64,000 nt of DNA from Cepaea nemoralis (Eukaryota > Mollusca > Gastropoda > Stylommatophora > Helicidae). The stretch lies in contig JACEFZ010003503.1 in NCBI GenBank assembly GCA_014155875.1, forward strand, positions 248,001-312,000, written 5' to 3'. A model generated the notes under the pieces. It was not told the origin of the DNA. It ran no database searches and saw only the letters and a program-made list of their open reading frames with translations. A program made the position numbers and the translations under genes. Below, one piece after another: positions 34,440 to 46,400 of the stretch (the first letter of the stretch is position 1; each line of letters starts with the position of its first letter).

Positions 34440-34760
34440 AACAGTTTATTCAGTGCCAGACTGATGATATGACGCTACAGCATCATCAATATCATATGCC
34501 TTGAAAGATGTCGTATGTGAGCATGTCTCTCTATAGTTTTATTGATATTTCTCCATGCCACCATCTCAGGCCATGCAGCATTTCTTTCAGTCTTCCCTTT
34601 CTAGCGCTGATATTTCCAGATTTGTATGGTTCTTCAATGCCTTTCTTCTCGCTATATGACCAAAGAATACTGTCTCTTTCACAATGTTGTATGTAATCTT
34701 CTACTTTCAGTATCTTCTTCCAGGCACTCGTTAATTACACTAGCAGTCCAAAGCGTTCGC
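34440..34760 (-). mobile_element. RTE-type LINE 3' relic (family B)
   Basis: Resembles 61318-61720 block by block (TTGTATGTAATCTTCTACTT; WWHGEIS-like frame). Confidence 0.5.
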
Positions 34761-35280
34761 AACACTGAATCACAGAAGGATAATTTAACAATGTCACAAG
34801 CTTGTCGTGTAGAGAGAAGAACTGAATATATTGTAAAGTTAGAAGAATGTTATATATAAAAAGAAATAGACAACAGACCTGTGAAAGAATAGTGTAGACG
34901 TAAATCAGCACACGAACTGTTAAATTCCATTGAGAACAGGACAAGAAAGACCACTGATTATGCAGTCCACATACAAGCTTAGGTCTGAAATATGTCTATC
35001 TGATGCTGAGAAGCATGAGGAAAAGAAGAAAGAAAGAAGAGAGGAAAAGAATTTTGTCATGAAAGGCATCACTGCTTATATATGCGGACAAGGATAAGTA
35101 GAGTGTGTGCATTAAAAGAAACAATGAAATGCTCATATGCATAACAAAAAGAAAGAGAAGGAGAAGATGGATTACCACAAAGGGCACAATTGCTTATACA
35201 AACAGGCATAGAAAAGAAAACAAAGAAATAGTGTTTGTGCATTAAAATATACTTCAGTAGCAATATCGACTTTTAAAACA
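34761..35280. other. no gene recognised, purine-rich
   Basis: Contains a loose duplication of TGCATTAAAA...AACAAAGAAA near 35107 and 35239. Nothing else seen. Confidence 0.35.
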
Positions 35281-35286
35281 TTTATT
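35281..35286 (-). terminator. poly(A) signal AATAAA after the distal dnaja3 exon
   Basis: TTTATT on the plus strand reads AATAAA on the minus strand, 87 nt downstream of the TAA at 35373. The spacing suits a 3' UTR end. Confidence 0.5.
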
Positions 35287-35372
35287 CTTAAAAGTTTACA
35301 TTCTAAGCAACTGAAGTAAAACAGCATCAATTTCCATTTTAGAGATAAACTAGAGATAAAAAGAACACAAGG

Positions 35373-35518
35373 TTAAGTTTTCTTGCCAACCGCTTCTCCA
35401 ACATCTTCGGACTCTATTTTGTTGGAAGTGGTCTTGGATGAGTGACTGTTCACACGAGAAGTCAGGATCTCTCTAATATAGCCAAGTCTTCCAGCTGGAT
35501 CGTCAATTGTACGGAAGC
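35373..35518 (-). CDS. dnaja3: dnaja3 alternative last exon (distal)
   Basis: This terminal exon lies below a TTTCTACAG acceptor. It starts in phase 1 and has 48 codons ending in TAA. It encodes FRTIDDPAGRLGYIREILTS and then a Ser/Lys/Glu-rich tail ending VGEAVGKKT. An AATAAA signal lies 87 nt past the stop. Its phase equals that of the proximal last exon at 37418, so either could follow the exon at 46624. Alternative C-termini are known for human DNAJA3 (Tid1-L and Tid1-S). The peptide itself is not one I recognise from the family. Assignment therefore rests on strand, order, phase and the poly(A) signal. It could instead be the last exon of an unidentified neighbouring gene. Confidence 0.5.
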
Positions 35519-35672
35519 CTGTAGAAATCACTTGTGTTAAGTCTTTCAACGCACCAATGCCATACAACTACAACTCTCACAGACATGTCTCTATGAGTTA
35601 ATATCACAGTTAGCACCCTCAGCATACACAGACACATCAACATTCCTAATAAATAGTAGGAGTGGACTTCGG

Positions 35673-35905
35673 GATCCTCCGTGGCGAAGTGGTCAAGCAG
35701 TCTGCCTCGCGCTCGAAGGTTGTGGGTTCGTTTCCCGGCTACGTTTTTCAGGCCACAAGTGCATTTTTCTCGGAGACTCCTGGGGGTCGTTGCCGGAGCT
35801 ACAGAGTTTGTGTTTTGTGCAATGCTTTCGGCAGGCCATCCTGCTGAAAGAGCCATATGGGATAAAACCCGGGGCACTAAAGTCAAACCTCTCGACTATT
35901 AAGAC
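35673..35905 (+). mobile_element. tRNA-derived SINE family 3
   Basis: GTGGCGAAGTGGTCAAGCAG and GTGGGTTCGTTTCC boxes. Body as at 25595, ending CGGGGCACTAAAGTCAAACC. Confidence 0.85.
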
Positions 35906-36139
35906 TTTTAAGGAGTGGACTGCTGGGGTGATAAGATTGCGACCAGACTCCTCCATACTGGCCATGCAGGATTATCCAGACTTAGGCCAGTCTCAGACCA
36001 ACCTCCCTTAATCACCTCCTAGGACACGCATGGCAGTGTTACTATCTTTGCTTCCCTTATGGGTCGCGGTAACACACTGCCATCAATGTAACTTGGTACT
36101 ATACTCTTATAAACATGTATTTTTCTGGCTACCTCTCCA

Positions 36140-36640
36140 ACATTAGTACCAACATCATCAACAACAAGACAGACAACTGCTCAGGCTGGTGTTTAAGCCG
36201 TCTGATCACTTGAGGCGCTCCAGTCTGGGAATTTATCAATGCTACCGGCCCTACTATCTGAACTAGGGAGCCAGTGCAGCATAAAGTGGATACTATCTGA
36301 CCGTGGAATACCTGAAAACGAAAGAGCTGATAAACTAGCTAAAGAAGTAGCAACATAAAATCAACCTGATGTGTCAGTTACATACCACCAGAAGAAAATA
36401 ATGATCAGAAAGCCACAGAAACCAGCTCAAGACATTACAACTTTATGGACAGATCAGAACAAATAATTATTATGCGCCTCAGAACAGGACACAATAGATT
36501 ACGTAACCACATGTATACACAATTCAAGATTGGTAAACCAGCCATGTGGTAGACAGTAAAGTTCCATACAAGAGACAACATTGCAAACACAGACAAACTT
36601 CAAGTGAATTAAAGAAGAAGAAGGAAAACAGGCCTGTCTT
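36140..36640 (+). pseudogene. LINE RNase H C-terminal relic (Jockey/I-like)
   Basis: SIKWILSDRGIPENERADKL retains the late RNase H motif (G-I-P-x-N-E-x-A-D). A shifted RLRTGHNRLRNHMYTQFKIG follows, a segment usual after RNase H in these elements. Confidence 0.7.
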
Positions 36641-37320
36641 AGAGCTTTAGGGGTCTGACTCTGTGACCAAATGGCTTAGATATGTGTCTTCATAAAATTG
36701 CTTACATGTGAAAATATGAAAAATAAGATGGTCATTTCATAAATCTAAACAGAATATTTAGTGTTTATAACTACATTCAAATTAAGAGCTATATGACCCC
36801 TAAGGTGAGCCTGATTGGGTTAGATTGCAATGCACTTTAAAAAAAAATAGTTGGCAGAATCGTTAGAAGACTATACAATGATGTCATCAGCACAGTTGGA
36901 CAGCGGCTCATTGTCTGCACTCATCGCCTGCTAAGAGAAGACTGACCACCTATTCTTCTGTGCACTCAGGCCTAGAAAATATGATGGCCCTAACATTTCA
37001 CAGATTTACAGCAGCTTCCTGCTAGGGGACTGGTTTCTGTTTGTACAAATGTGGAGTGTGGTAAAAATAAAAAACCAGTGGAATTGTCAGCTGACACCAA
37101 AAATATCACCAATGAATTCACAAGGATAGACAAAAATTGAGGTACTTTCACGTGGGAAATACCAGTTTATGTTCAATTCATGATTTAAACTGAAGAAAAT
37201 GTAAAAACCATTAAAAAAAAATAACTTATAAATTCCTTCTGCACACCTGTTGGGTCAACACCACCCAACAGCTGCTGATATTAATATAATGTCATAAATT
37301 AAATTATATTTATAAATTAT
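36641..37320. other. dnaja3 3' UTR/intron, nothing else recognised
   Basis: AT-rich. If the proximal last exon is used, its 3' UTR lies at the right end of this stretch. Confidence 0.35.
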
Positions 37321-37418
37321 CTATCCAAATAATTTTCGCTTTAGCATGGAGAAAAAGCTTTCCTCCCCTTCTGGTGGCATGGACTCTCCCATCACTCGTT
37401 CACCCGAGTCCTTTCCAC
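37321..37418 (-). CDS. dnaja3: dnaja3 last exon (proximal), C-terminal tail
   Basis: Acceptor TTCTGTTTCAG precedes an exon that starts in phase 1 and encodes GKDSGERVMG, then EGEESFFSMLKRKLFG and TAG. Human DNAJA3 ends with a Gly/Ser linker, an acidic E-D-E-E stretch and F-L-S-K-L-K-K-M-F. The acidic, then F-F-S-M-L-K-R-K-L-F, ending here is a clear counterpart. It completes the C-terminus downstream of the dimerisation region of this mitochondrial J-protein, which works with mitochondrial Hsp70. It joins in frame to the exon ending at 46624 across a 9.2-kb intron full of transposons. I saw no canonical AATAAA close downstream. Confidence 0.82.
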
Positions 37419-37705
37419 CTGAAACAGAATGGAAAGGTCTCGGGTTAGCAAAGTGAAAACATCAAACTGGCCACCCTAACATTCTACAGTCACGCAAGCA
37501 GCCAGTCTGAGGCTAGCATCTATAAAGGTAAAGGTCACCCCACAGCAGACGCTACAACAACAATGTGAAGCACTTGGCCTTCACATATACAAGGTCATGA
37601 CATTATGCAGGGGTGACAACCCTGTTCCCTACAATACCAGAAATGTTTTGGGCATTCAACTCAGGCAAGAGTTGACAATAGTGTCTATCTAGTTGGGGGA
37701 AATTT

Positions 37706-38370
37706 GTATCGATTCACTTGTTGAAGAATATTCCCATTTACATGTAATATACAAGTAAATGGGAATATTCTTCAACAAGTGAACCGGTACAATTATCTCG
37801 GAACAGTCATAACATCTGATGGGAGATGCCTTGAAGAGACTAGAACAAGAATCGCCATGGCGAAAGTAGCCTTTAGCAAAATGAAAAACATTCTGACCAA
37901 TAAAAAGATGTCAATTGAAACGAGAAAAAGAGTGTTGAGGGGATACATAGAGCCTGTTCTTTTGAATGGATGTGAAACTTGGACAATGAGCCGTCAAGTT
38001 GAAAAACATCTGATGGCTGCAGAAATGTGGTTTCAGAGGAAAATGCAAAGAATACCACGGACAGATAGAAAAACCAATGACCAAGTCCTACATGAGACAT
38101 ATGAAAATCGTAAATTGATTAGAGAAATTAGACATAGACAGTCAAAATCTTTTGGACACGTTATGAGAAGAAATGGATTAGAGAACTTAGTGACTACTGG
38201 CAAGATCGAAGGGAACAGAGCTAAAGGAAGACCAAGAGTAAAATACCCGGATGGCTTGGCCACATGGCATGGACGAGACAGGAACACTGAGCTGATCCAT
38301 GACACTGGTGACGGAGTTAAATGGCGGGTCATGACCGCCCACGCTTTCCGGCATGGCACATGATTGATTG
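37706..38370 (+). pseudogene. RTE-type LINE 3' end (family A) with 5' foldback
   Basis: A 194-residue open piece (37779-38363) covers NRYNYLGTVITSDGRCLEE to MTAHAFRHGT, with a TGATTGATTGAG tail. Its first 36 bases (37755-37790) are repeated inverted at 37706-37741. Confidence 0.85.
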
Positions 38371-38391
38371 AGCTGGGGGAAACAGTGCTCA

Positions 38392-38735
38392 CCATCAAGT
38401 GCAATGCTGATAGGTGTAGGCAATCATGGTTTGCCATCTCACATGATCATAAGTCTTGAATCAGGTCTGAGTTCTTGTCCCGAGGTGCCATGTGCCAACC
38501 CATAAAGTTGCTTATCTCTGCCTTCCCCTTGCTCTGTTCCCATCAAGGTTGCCAGTTATGTTAAGTTTTCAAGTTTATTTCTCCTAAGAATGTGCCAGAA
38601 AGATCTTAACTATGTCTGATTTTGCTAATCAATTTATAGTTTTAGTCTATTTCTTGAAGACCTGTCTCACTTGTTTTCTGTCCATCCATGGTTTCCTGTG
38701 CATTTCTCCCAACATTTCCACTGCCATTACAACTG
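38392..38735 (-). mobile_element. RTE-type LINE 3' end (family A)
   Basis: Diverged copy tail-to-tail with the previous LINE. Confidence 0.65.
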
Positions 38736-38989
38736 AGCCTAGACCATGATGTTAGCAAACCCCAGAGTGGTTCCCTTTACCTGTGACACTAACTCTTTAT
38801 TGCCACGGTTTCTAGCATCAATGATGCTGAAGTTAGATCAAAATGAATAGTCTCTCCAAATAGGGCTACCTCCAAGCTATGGGTGACAGTCCCAAAGTGC
38901 TCCCTCCAAGCTATAGGGCAAGCAGACAGTCCCAAAATTCCCCCTCCAAGCTATGGTTTAAATAGACAGTTCCACCAAGCAGTGCTCAG

Positions 38990-39835
38990 TCCAAGCTACT
39001 GGGTAAATGGTCAGTTCCACCAAGCTACTGGGTAAATGTTCGGTTCCATCAAGTTATTAGGTTAATGTTCGGTTCCACCAAGCTATTGGGTAAATGGTCG
39101 ATTCCATCAAGCTATTAGGTAAATGGTCGGTTCCATCAAGCTATTGGGTAAATGTTAAGTTCCATCAAGCTATTAGGTAAATGGTAAGTTCCATCAAGCT
39201 ATTAGGTAAATGGCCGGTTCCATCAAGCTATTGGGTAAATGGTCAGTTCCACCAAGCTATTAGGTAAATGGTCAGTTCCGTCAAGCTAATGGATAAATGG
39301 TCAGTTCCACCAAGCTATTGGGTAAATGGTCAGTTCCGCCAAGCTATTGGATAAATGGTCAGTTCCACCAAGCTATTGGGTAAATGGTCAGTTCCATCAA
39401 GCTATTGGGTAAATGGTCAGTTCCATATAGCAGTGCTTCATCCAAACTGTGGGGTAAACAGTTTCCCCAAGACTGGCTCTTTCCAGGTTATGCGGTAAAC
39501 AGATAGTGCCACCAAACAGTGCTCTCTCCAAGCCATGAAGTTAATGACAGTCTTACCAAACAGTGCTCCATCTAAGCTATGGGGGAAATGGACAGTTCCA
39601 TCAAACTATGCCTCCTTTAAGCTATGGGGTTAATAGACCACCAAACAGTGCTCTGACCAGGCTATTGGGTTAATAGTCCCACCAAACAGTGCTGTGACCA
39701 AGCTATGGGGTTAATAGACCACCAAACAGTGCTCTGACCAGGCTATTGGGTTAATAGTCCCACCAAACAGTGCTGTGACCAAGCTATGGGGTTAATAGTC
39801 CCACCACTCAGTGTTCCTTCCTAGCTATTGGGTAA
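38990..39835. repeat. 29-bp minisatellite grading into ~60-bp repeats
   Basis: Unit TTCCATCAAGCTATTGGGTA plus nine bases to ~39440. Then longer units with ACCAAACAGTGCTCTGACCA share the AAGCTATGGGGTTAAT core. Confidence 0.9.
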
Positions 39836-40169
39836 ACAGACTGTCCCAACTTAAGTGTGTATTAGAAATTATGCAATAATGAGAGCTATTCCCTCCCCCC
39901 CTTTTCCAATTGTATAAATCTGATATAAACAATAATGTAATGTACCTCAATTTTTGTCCGAACCCTTTGATAATAAGTTCATTCTTAAAACAACAACAAC
40001 AACACCAAAAAGCTGTAAAGTGCAATAGTGCTATGTGCACCTGGACAGTGTAAGTGTGAAAGTGATTGCTGTGTCTAAAGTCACACATTCAGTGCTAAGC
40101 AGCAGCATCACAGCACTAAGATAATAAACTCTGAAGAGTTGGGGAAGCAAGAGGCAACAAGGAAGCGAG

Positions 40170-40430
40170 CTAGCTACCTTATCTCACAGAATAATGGTAA
40201 ATACAAGGAAGACAATCAATTACCATACAGAATAATGGTAAATACAAGGAAGACAGTTACCATATAGAATAATGGTAAACACAACAAGGAAGACAGCTAG
40301 TTAGTTACCTTACCACACAGAATAATGGTAAACACAACAAGGAAGACAGCTAGTTAGTTACCTTACCACACAGAATAATGGTAAACACAACAAGGCAGAC
40401 AGTTACCTCACAGAATAATGGTAAAAACAC
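40170..40430. repeat. imperfect tandem repeat, ~5 units
   Basis: CACAGAATAATGGTAAACAC blocks with variable AAGGAAGACAGCTAGTTAGT spacers. Confidence 0.85.
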
Positions 40431-40779
40431 AAAATTTCATAAAGCTGAAGAAATAACTGCTACATGATTACCTTAATTTGTCTGATGTTACTACCAATTG
40501 TCACAGACAGACTACCATTACCTATATCACTAACAACAGTCAAAGATAGATTACCTTTTCCTGTATCACTACCAACAACCACAGAAACTTCTTAGCATTA
40601 TGAAGGCTTCTCTTGCTTTTTCATACTCTTATTTTAATATCTCTATCTATTCCCTCCGCATTACGCACAATGCTACCTACCCATGTGTACAATTCCACCT
40701 CCTACAGTGAAGTTTAACAAAGGGGAATCGAGCAATCATTGATTTAATTTGTTCTCATTATATTTATCTTAAGTCAAAC

Positions 40780-41023
40780 ATGATGAACTGATTAAAATGT
40801 TGGAAGATATTAACACTGATGGGAAAGATCTCAGAATAATAAAAACTATTTACTGGAACCAAACAGCAGCAATTAAAATGGGAAATAAAGAAGGAAATTA
40901 TGAACACATAAAGTTGGGAGTAAGACAGGGATGTGTTTTGGCACTAGATCTATTCTCCCACTATAGCGAAGTAGTAATGAAAGAGATCAAAGAAAAGCCA
41001 GGAATAATATTTGGAGGTTATAA
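40780..41023 (+). pseudogene. RTE-type LINE RT (family B), left part of a split copy
   Basis: ELIKMLEDINTDGKDLRIIK to GVRQGCVLALDLFSHYS and GIIFGGY. The RT palm breaks just before the catalytic YADD, which resumes at 44907. Confidence 0.85.
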
Positions 41024-42403
41024 TCTTATATATAAATTGCGATCTCCGTCTGTCTGTCTGTCCGTATGTCCTATGTGCGCTCGCGAACGGCCCATCCGAT
41101 TGAGATGAAATTTTCTACACGTCTTCCTTTCATTCCAGTGCAGCCCACTGTCATATTTTTTTAGTGTGAAATCGGCTGCTTACCCAATATTATTTCATTT
41201 TTCACTATAATTTAATATATCTCAGGGGACTTAACTCTGTAAAAGTTATTTCAAGGGGCATAACTTTTCTGTATAACTTATAGTCATATTGTGGCATCGT
41301 TTTCAAAGATTTATAAACTCTTTGTCCATAGTTATGTACCGGCATATGAGTTATAATAAATAATGATACAATCTGTAAGGCATTTTCAAAGTTTTCATAA
41401 AAATAATGCACAATGCAAAACATTGTAACTCATCTTTTTATGCTTAAGAAGTTACTGTAGTCATGCAGGTGATTAGAAAGAGTTTTCATTAAAAATAATG
41501 GATGGTGTGTGGAAGGACATTCTTTTAAGTTACTTTTTTTGTTGTATGAATTTAATGAGACGCTACCCTCCAGGAGCTGGGCAAAGCCACGCCGGGTCAG
41601 ATAGATAGACAGACCCACCTTTTCGCTGCAGTGTCTACAGGCATATGCGTTAAAATCCTCCTCCTCCTCCTCCTACCCTCTTCCTCTCCCTCCTCCTCCT
41701 CCTTCCTCCCTCTTCCTCCTACCTCCTTGCCCTCCTCCCAATCACTCCCCTTCCTTCCTCCTTCCTTCTCCTCTCTCTCCCAATCCCTCCTCCTCCCTCC
41801 TTCTAATTCTACGTCCTCCCCCTTATCCCTCCTCATCCTCTCTCCTCTTCCCTCCTCCTACCTCTACCTCCTACTCCTCTGTCCTCCTTCTCCCTCTTCC
41901 TCCTCCTAATCACTCCTCTTCCTTCCTCCTCCCCCTCATCCCTCCTCCTTCTCCTACCTCCTCCTCTCTCCACCTCCCTCTTCCCTCCTCTTCCTCCTCC
42001 ATCTCCCTCCTCCTCCTCCCCCTGCGTTCTTCTCCTTCCTCCCCCCTCCCTCTTCCTCCTCCTCCCTTCTCCTACCTCCTCTCTCCTCCCTCCTATTCCT
42101 CCCTACTCCTCCTCCCTCCTCCTCCTCTCTCCGCCTATCTCTTCCTCCCTCTTAACTCCTCCCTCTTCCACCTCCCTCTTCCTCCTCCCAGCTCCCACTC
42201 CTCCTTTTCCTTCTTCTGCTGATGCTGCTGCCGCTGCTCCATTTACCCAAGTTAATTGTTGGGGAAGATGTTAAGACCTTTCAAGTGCTCTTTCTAATGC
42301 TTTTTGTAAGTTGGTCTTCGTTTATCTAAGGTTGTTCTAACTGCAACCAATAAATGATTAGACAGACAGGCAGACAGACAGACAGACAGACAGGGAGGGA
42401 CGG

Positions 42404-42434
<31 letters not shown>

Positions 42435-42804
42435 CAGAGAGTCGGGAACGGGAACTTATATGACTACTTATATGAATTAAATGAGATGCTCGCCATCAGG
42501 GGCTGGGCGAAGCCGGGCCGGATCAGACAGACAGACAGACAGACATATAGACAGACAGACAGACAGATAGATAGTCGGGAACGGGAACGGGAGCTTATAT
42601 GACTACTTATATGAATTAAATGAGATGCTCCACACCAGGAGTTGGGCGATGCCGGGCCGGGTCAGACAGACAGACAGAAAGACAGACAGACAGACAGACA
42701 GACAGACAGTCGGTAACGGGAACGAGAACTTATATGACTACTTATATGAATTAAATGAGATGCTCCCCACCAGGGACTGGGCGAAGCCGGGCCGGGTCAG
42801 CTAG
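41024..42804 (+). mobile_element. Helitron-like element 1 (HINE/pearl type)
   Basis: Starts TCTTATATATAAA and ends with a GC hairpin and CTAG before T (GGGTCAGCTAG|T). Body: conserved ~200-bp head, AT-rich part, CCTCCT tract 41650-42235, then three copies of a 3'-end unit with (CAGA)n. No Rep/helicase gene, so non-autonomous. Confidence 0.75.
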
Positions 42805-42806
42805 TA

Positions 42807-44906
42807 TCTTATATATAAAACAGGATGTGTGTGTGTGTATGTCCTTTATGCGTTCGCGAACGGTCCATCCGATTGAGATGAAATTTTCTACACGTCTTCC
42901 TTTCATTCCAGCGCAGCCAACTGTGATATTTTTTTAGTGTGAAATCGGCTGCTTACTTAATATTATTTAATTTTTCGTTTTTCATAATTTCTATACAGTG
43001 AGGGGACTCAACTCTGTAAAAGTTATTTCAAGGGGCATAACTTTTAATAATTTTTCTGTATACCTTATAGTCATATTGTTGCATCGTTTTCAAAGATTTA
43101 TAAACTCTTTGTCTATAGTTATGTACCGGCATATGAGTTATAATAAATAATGATACAATCTTTAAGGCATTTTCAAAGTTTCATAAAAATAATGCATAAT
43201 GCATAACATTGTAACTCATCTTTTTATGCTTACGAAGTTATCTACAGTCATGCAGGTGATTAGAAACTGTTTTCATTAGAAATAATGGATGGTGTGTGGA
43301 AGGACATTCTTTTAAGTTACTTTATTTTGTTGTATGAATTTAATGAGACGCTACTCGCCAGGAGCTGGGCGAAGCCACGCCGGGTCAGATAGATAGACAG
43401 ACCCACCTTTTCGCTGCAGTTATCTACAGGCATATGCGTTATAATCCTCCTCCTCTACCCCTTTCTCCTCCTCCTAATCACTCCTCTTCCTTCCTCCTCC
43501 CTCCTCCTACGTCCCCCCTCCTCCTTCTCCTCCCTTTTTCCCCCTCCTCCTCCCCTTACTCCTCCTCATCCTCCCTCCACATCCCTCCTCCTCCTCCTCC
43601 TCCCCTTACTCCTCCTCATCCTCCCTCCACATCCCTCCTCCTCTTCCCCCTCCTGCGTTCTTCTCCCTCATCCTCCCTCTTCCCCCTCCTAATCACTCCT
43701 CCTCCCTTCTTCCTCCTCCTTTATCCCCCTCCTCCTCTTCCCTCTACCTCCTTCCTCCCTCCTACTCCTACGTCCCCCCTCCTCCTCCTCCCCTTACTCC
43801 TCCTCATCCTCCCTCCACATCCCTCCTCCTCTTCCCCCTCCTGCGTTCTTCTCCCTCATCCTCCCTCTTCCCCCTCCTAATCACTCCTCCTCCTCTTTTC
43901 CTCCTCCTCCTCCTTTATCCCCCTCTTCTTCCCTCTACCTCCCTCCTCCTCCTCTCTCCACCTATCTCTTCCTCCCTCCTCCCCTCCCTCTTCCTCCTCC
44001 CAGCTTCTACTCCGCCTTTTTCTTCTGCTGCTGCTGCTGCTGCTGCCGCCGCCGCTCCATTTACCCAAGTTAATTGTAGGGGAAGATGTAAAGATCTTTC
44101 AAGTGCTCTTTCTAATGCTTTTTGTAAGTCGGTCTTCATTTATCTAAGGTTGTTCTAACTGCAACCAATAAATGATTACACAGACAGACAGTCGGGAACG
44201 GGAACTTATATGACTACTTATATGAATTAAATGAGATGCTCCCCATCAGGGGCTGGGCGAAGCCGGGCCGGATCAGACAGACAGACACACAGATAGATAG
44301 TCGGGAACGGGAACTTATATGACTACTTATATGAATTAAATGAGATGCCCCACACCAGGAGCTGGGTGATGCCAGGCCGGGTCAGACAGACAGACAGACA
44401 GTCGGGAACTTATATGACTACTTATATGAATTAAATGAGATGCTCCCCATCAGGGGCTGGGCGAAGCCAGGCCGGATCAGACAGACAGATAGATAGTCGG
44501 GAACGGGAGCTTATATGACTACTTATATGAATTAAATGAGATGCCCCACACCAGGAGCTGGGTGATGCCGGGCCGGGCCGGGCCAGACAGACAGACAGTC
44601 GGGAACGGGAACTTATATGACTACTTATATGAATTAAATGAGATGCTCCCCATCAGGGACTGGGCGAAGCCGGGCCGGGTCAGGCAGACAGACAGATAGA
44701 TAGTCGGGAACGGGAGCTTATATGACTACTTATATGAATTAAATGTGATGCTCCACACCAGGAGCTGGGCGATGCCGGCCGGGTCAGACAGACAGACAGA
44801 CAGAGAGATAGTCGGTAACGGGAACGAGAACTTATATGACTACATATATGAATTAAATGAGATGCTCTCCACCAGGGACTGGGCGAAGCCGGGCCGGGTC
44901 AGCTAG
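42807..44906 (+). mobile_element. Helitron-like element 2, tandem to element 1
   Basis: Same head (TCTTATATATAAAACAGG), AT-rich part and CCTCCT tract (43440-44045). About seven 3'-end units with CAGA runs end at AGCTAG|T. Confidence 0.75.
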
Positions 44907-45690
44907 TAAATAATATACGCTATGCGGATGACACAGTATTGATAGCGGATAATGCAACAGATCTACAACAATTGTTGAACATTGTAGTAACAGAGAGTGC
45001 AAAGAAAGGACACTCTTTGAATATCAAGAAAACAGTAACAATGGTGGTATCAAAGAAACAGGTGACACCCAAATGTGAAATAGAGATAGAAGGGAAAATT
45101 CTTCACCAAGTGGATAGTTTTAAATATCTAGGGACATTTATAACATCAGATGCACAACAGAGATCAAGAACAGAATAGGTCAAGCAAAGGCTGCATTAAA
45201 AAAAATGAAGAATATCTTATGCAATAAGTCGCTATCATTGAATGTAAGAAAGAGAGTGCTGAGGTGCTATATAGAACCTGTTTTGTTGTTTGGCTGTGCA
45301 TCTTGGAATATAAATGAAAACTTAGGAAGAGATTGGAAGCGACAGAGATGTGGTTCCTTAGACGAATATTGCGAATTCCTTGGACTGCCAAAGTAACTAA
45401 CTACGAATGCCTTAAAGAGGCTGGCGAAACTAGAAAATTGTATACAACAATAAGAATGAGACAAACAGCTTTTTTGGAGTCATGTGGTGAGAAGAGAGGC
45501 GCTGGAGAACATCGTGACAACTGGAAAGATCGAGGGGAAGAGAGGCAGAGGCAGACCACGAGAAATGATGCTGGATAGATTGGAACGGTGGCATGGAGGA
45601 ATATCAATGATAGAGTTGATCCAGAAAACCAAGGACAAAGATCTGTGGAGAGTCATGAACGCCTACGCCAGTTGGCATGGCACTTGATGA
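44907..45690 (+). pseudogene. RTE-type LINE RT and C-terminus (family B), right part
   Basis: Resumes at NNIRYADDTVLIADNATDLQ. A frameshift lies near 45150 (just after GTFITSDA), then RKRVLRCYIEPVLLFGCASW, another shift, and LENIVTTGKIEGKRGRGRPR to NAYASWHGT with stop at 45687. With 40780-41023 this was one RT. Confidence 0.85.
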
Positions 45691-45724
45691 TATTTATCTT
45701 TACCATAGGAATTTTAAGACCAAA

Positions 45725-45920
45725 TTGTTGTAACCTATCATCATCATCATCACATGCCATGCAATAAAATAAGCACAAGCAGTCATGATTTGCATCTCAC
45801 ATGATCATCAGTATCGGATCAGGTTTGTATTCTTGTTCTTATTATGCTTTGTGGTCAAATCATCCAAGTATTTATCTCTTTGTCTTGCCATTGTTCTTTT
45901 CTCATCAAACACTAAGTTTT
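45725..45920 (-). mobile_element. RTE-type LINE 3' tail (family A)
   Basis: (ATC)n, then CACATGCCATGCAATAA and the degraded family A 3' end, tail-to-tail with the previous LINE. Confidence 0.65.
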
Positions 45921-46044
45921 CAAGTTTATTTTGGCAAGCACAAAGCAATTCTTTTGATAAAGTAGAAGTGTAGAACTGAATGTGACAAAACTGACCGAAT
46001 GTGACAAGACAAACTTAATTAGTTATCTGTTGGAGTGTCATCCT

Positions 46045-46400
46045 TGTACTACAGACATGTGCATAGGTGCTCAGATCCTCCCTCGAGCATAAGTATCAGG
46101 CAGCTAATAGCGTTAGTTCTGTGTTGGTTGACAAGACCCCTCAATCTCCTGATGTACCTCTTGTCTCTGGCCGTGCCAATTCTTGCTCCAATAACTCTAA
46201 TTCTAAACAACGATGTAGATTCACTGGCATCAACGTCCTCCACTCTCCACATCCCTCTAAGGGCATTAATAATATTCACATAATCCATAGGCTGGCGGCC
46301 ATCTGCAGGGGAAGCAGTTTATTAGCTTGTTCATTTCCCTCTACTCATGCATGTCCCGGGACAAAGATGAAGGTGTCTGTCTCTACAACAGCAGACAAGA
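46045..46400 (-). pseudogene. I-like LINE RNase H relic
   Basis: FIFVPGHACVEGNEQANKLL on the minus strand, then shifted YVNIINALRGMWRVEDVD. Decayed. Confidence 0.65.

Noticed and set aside
41597..44139. Pro/Ser and Arg/Glu-rich proteins
   Set aside because: Translations of CCTCCT tracts inside the Helitron-like elements.
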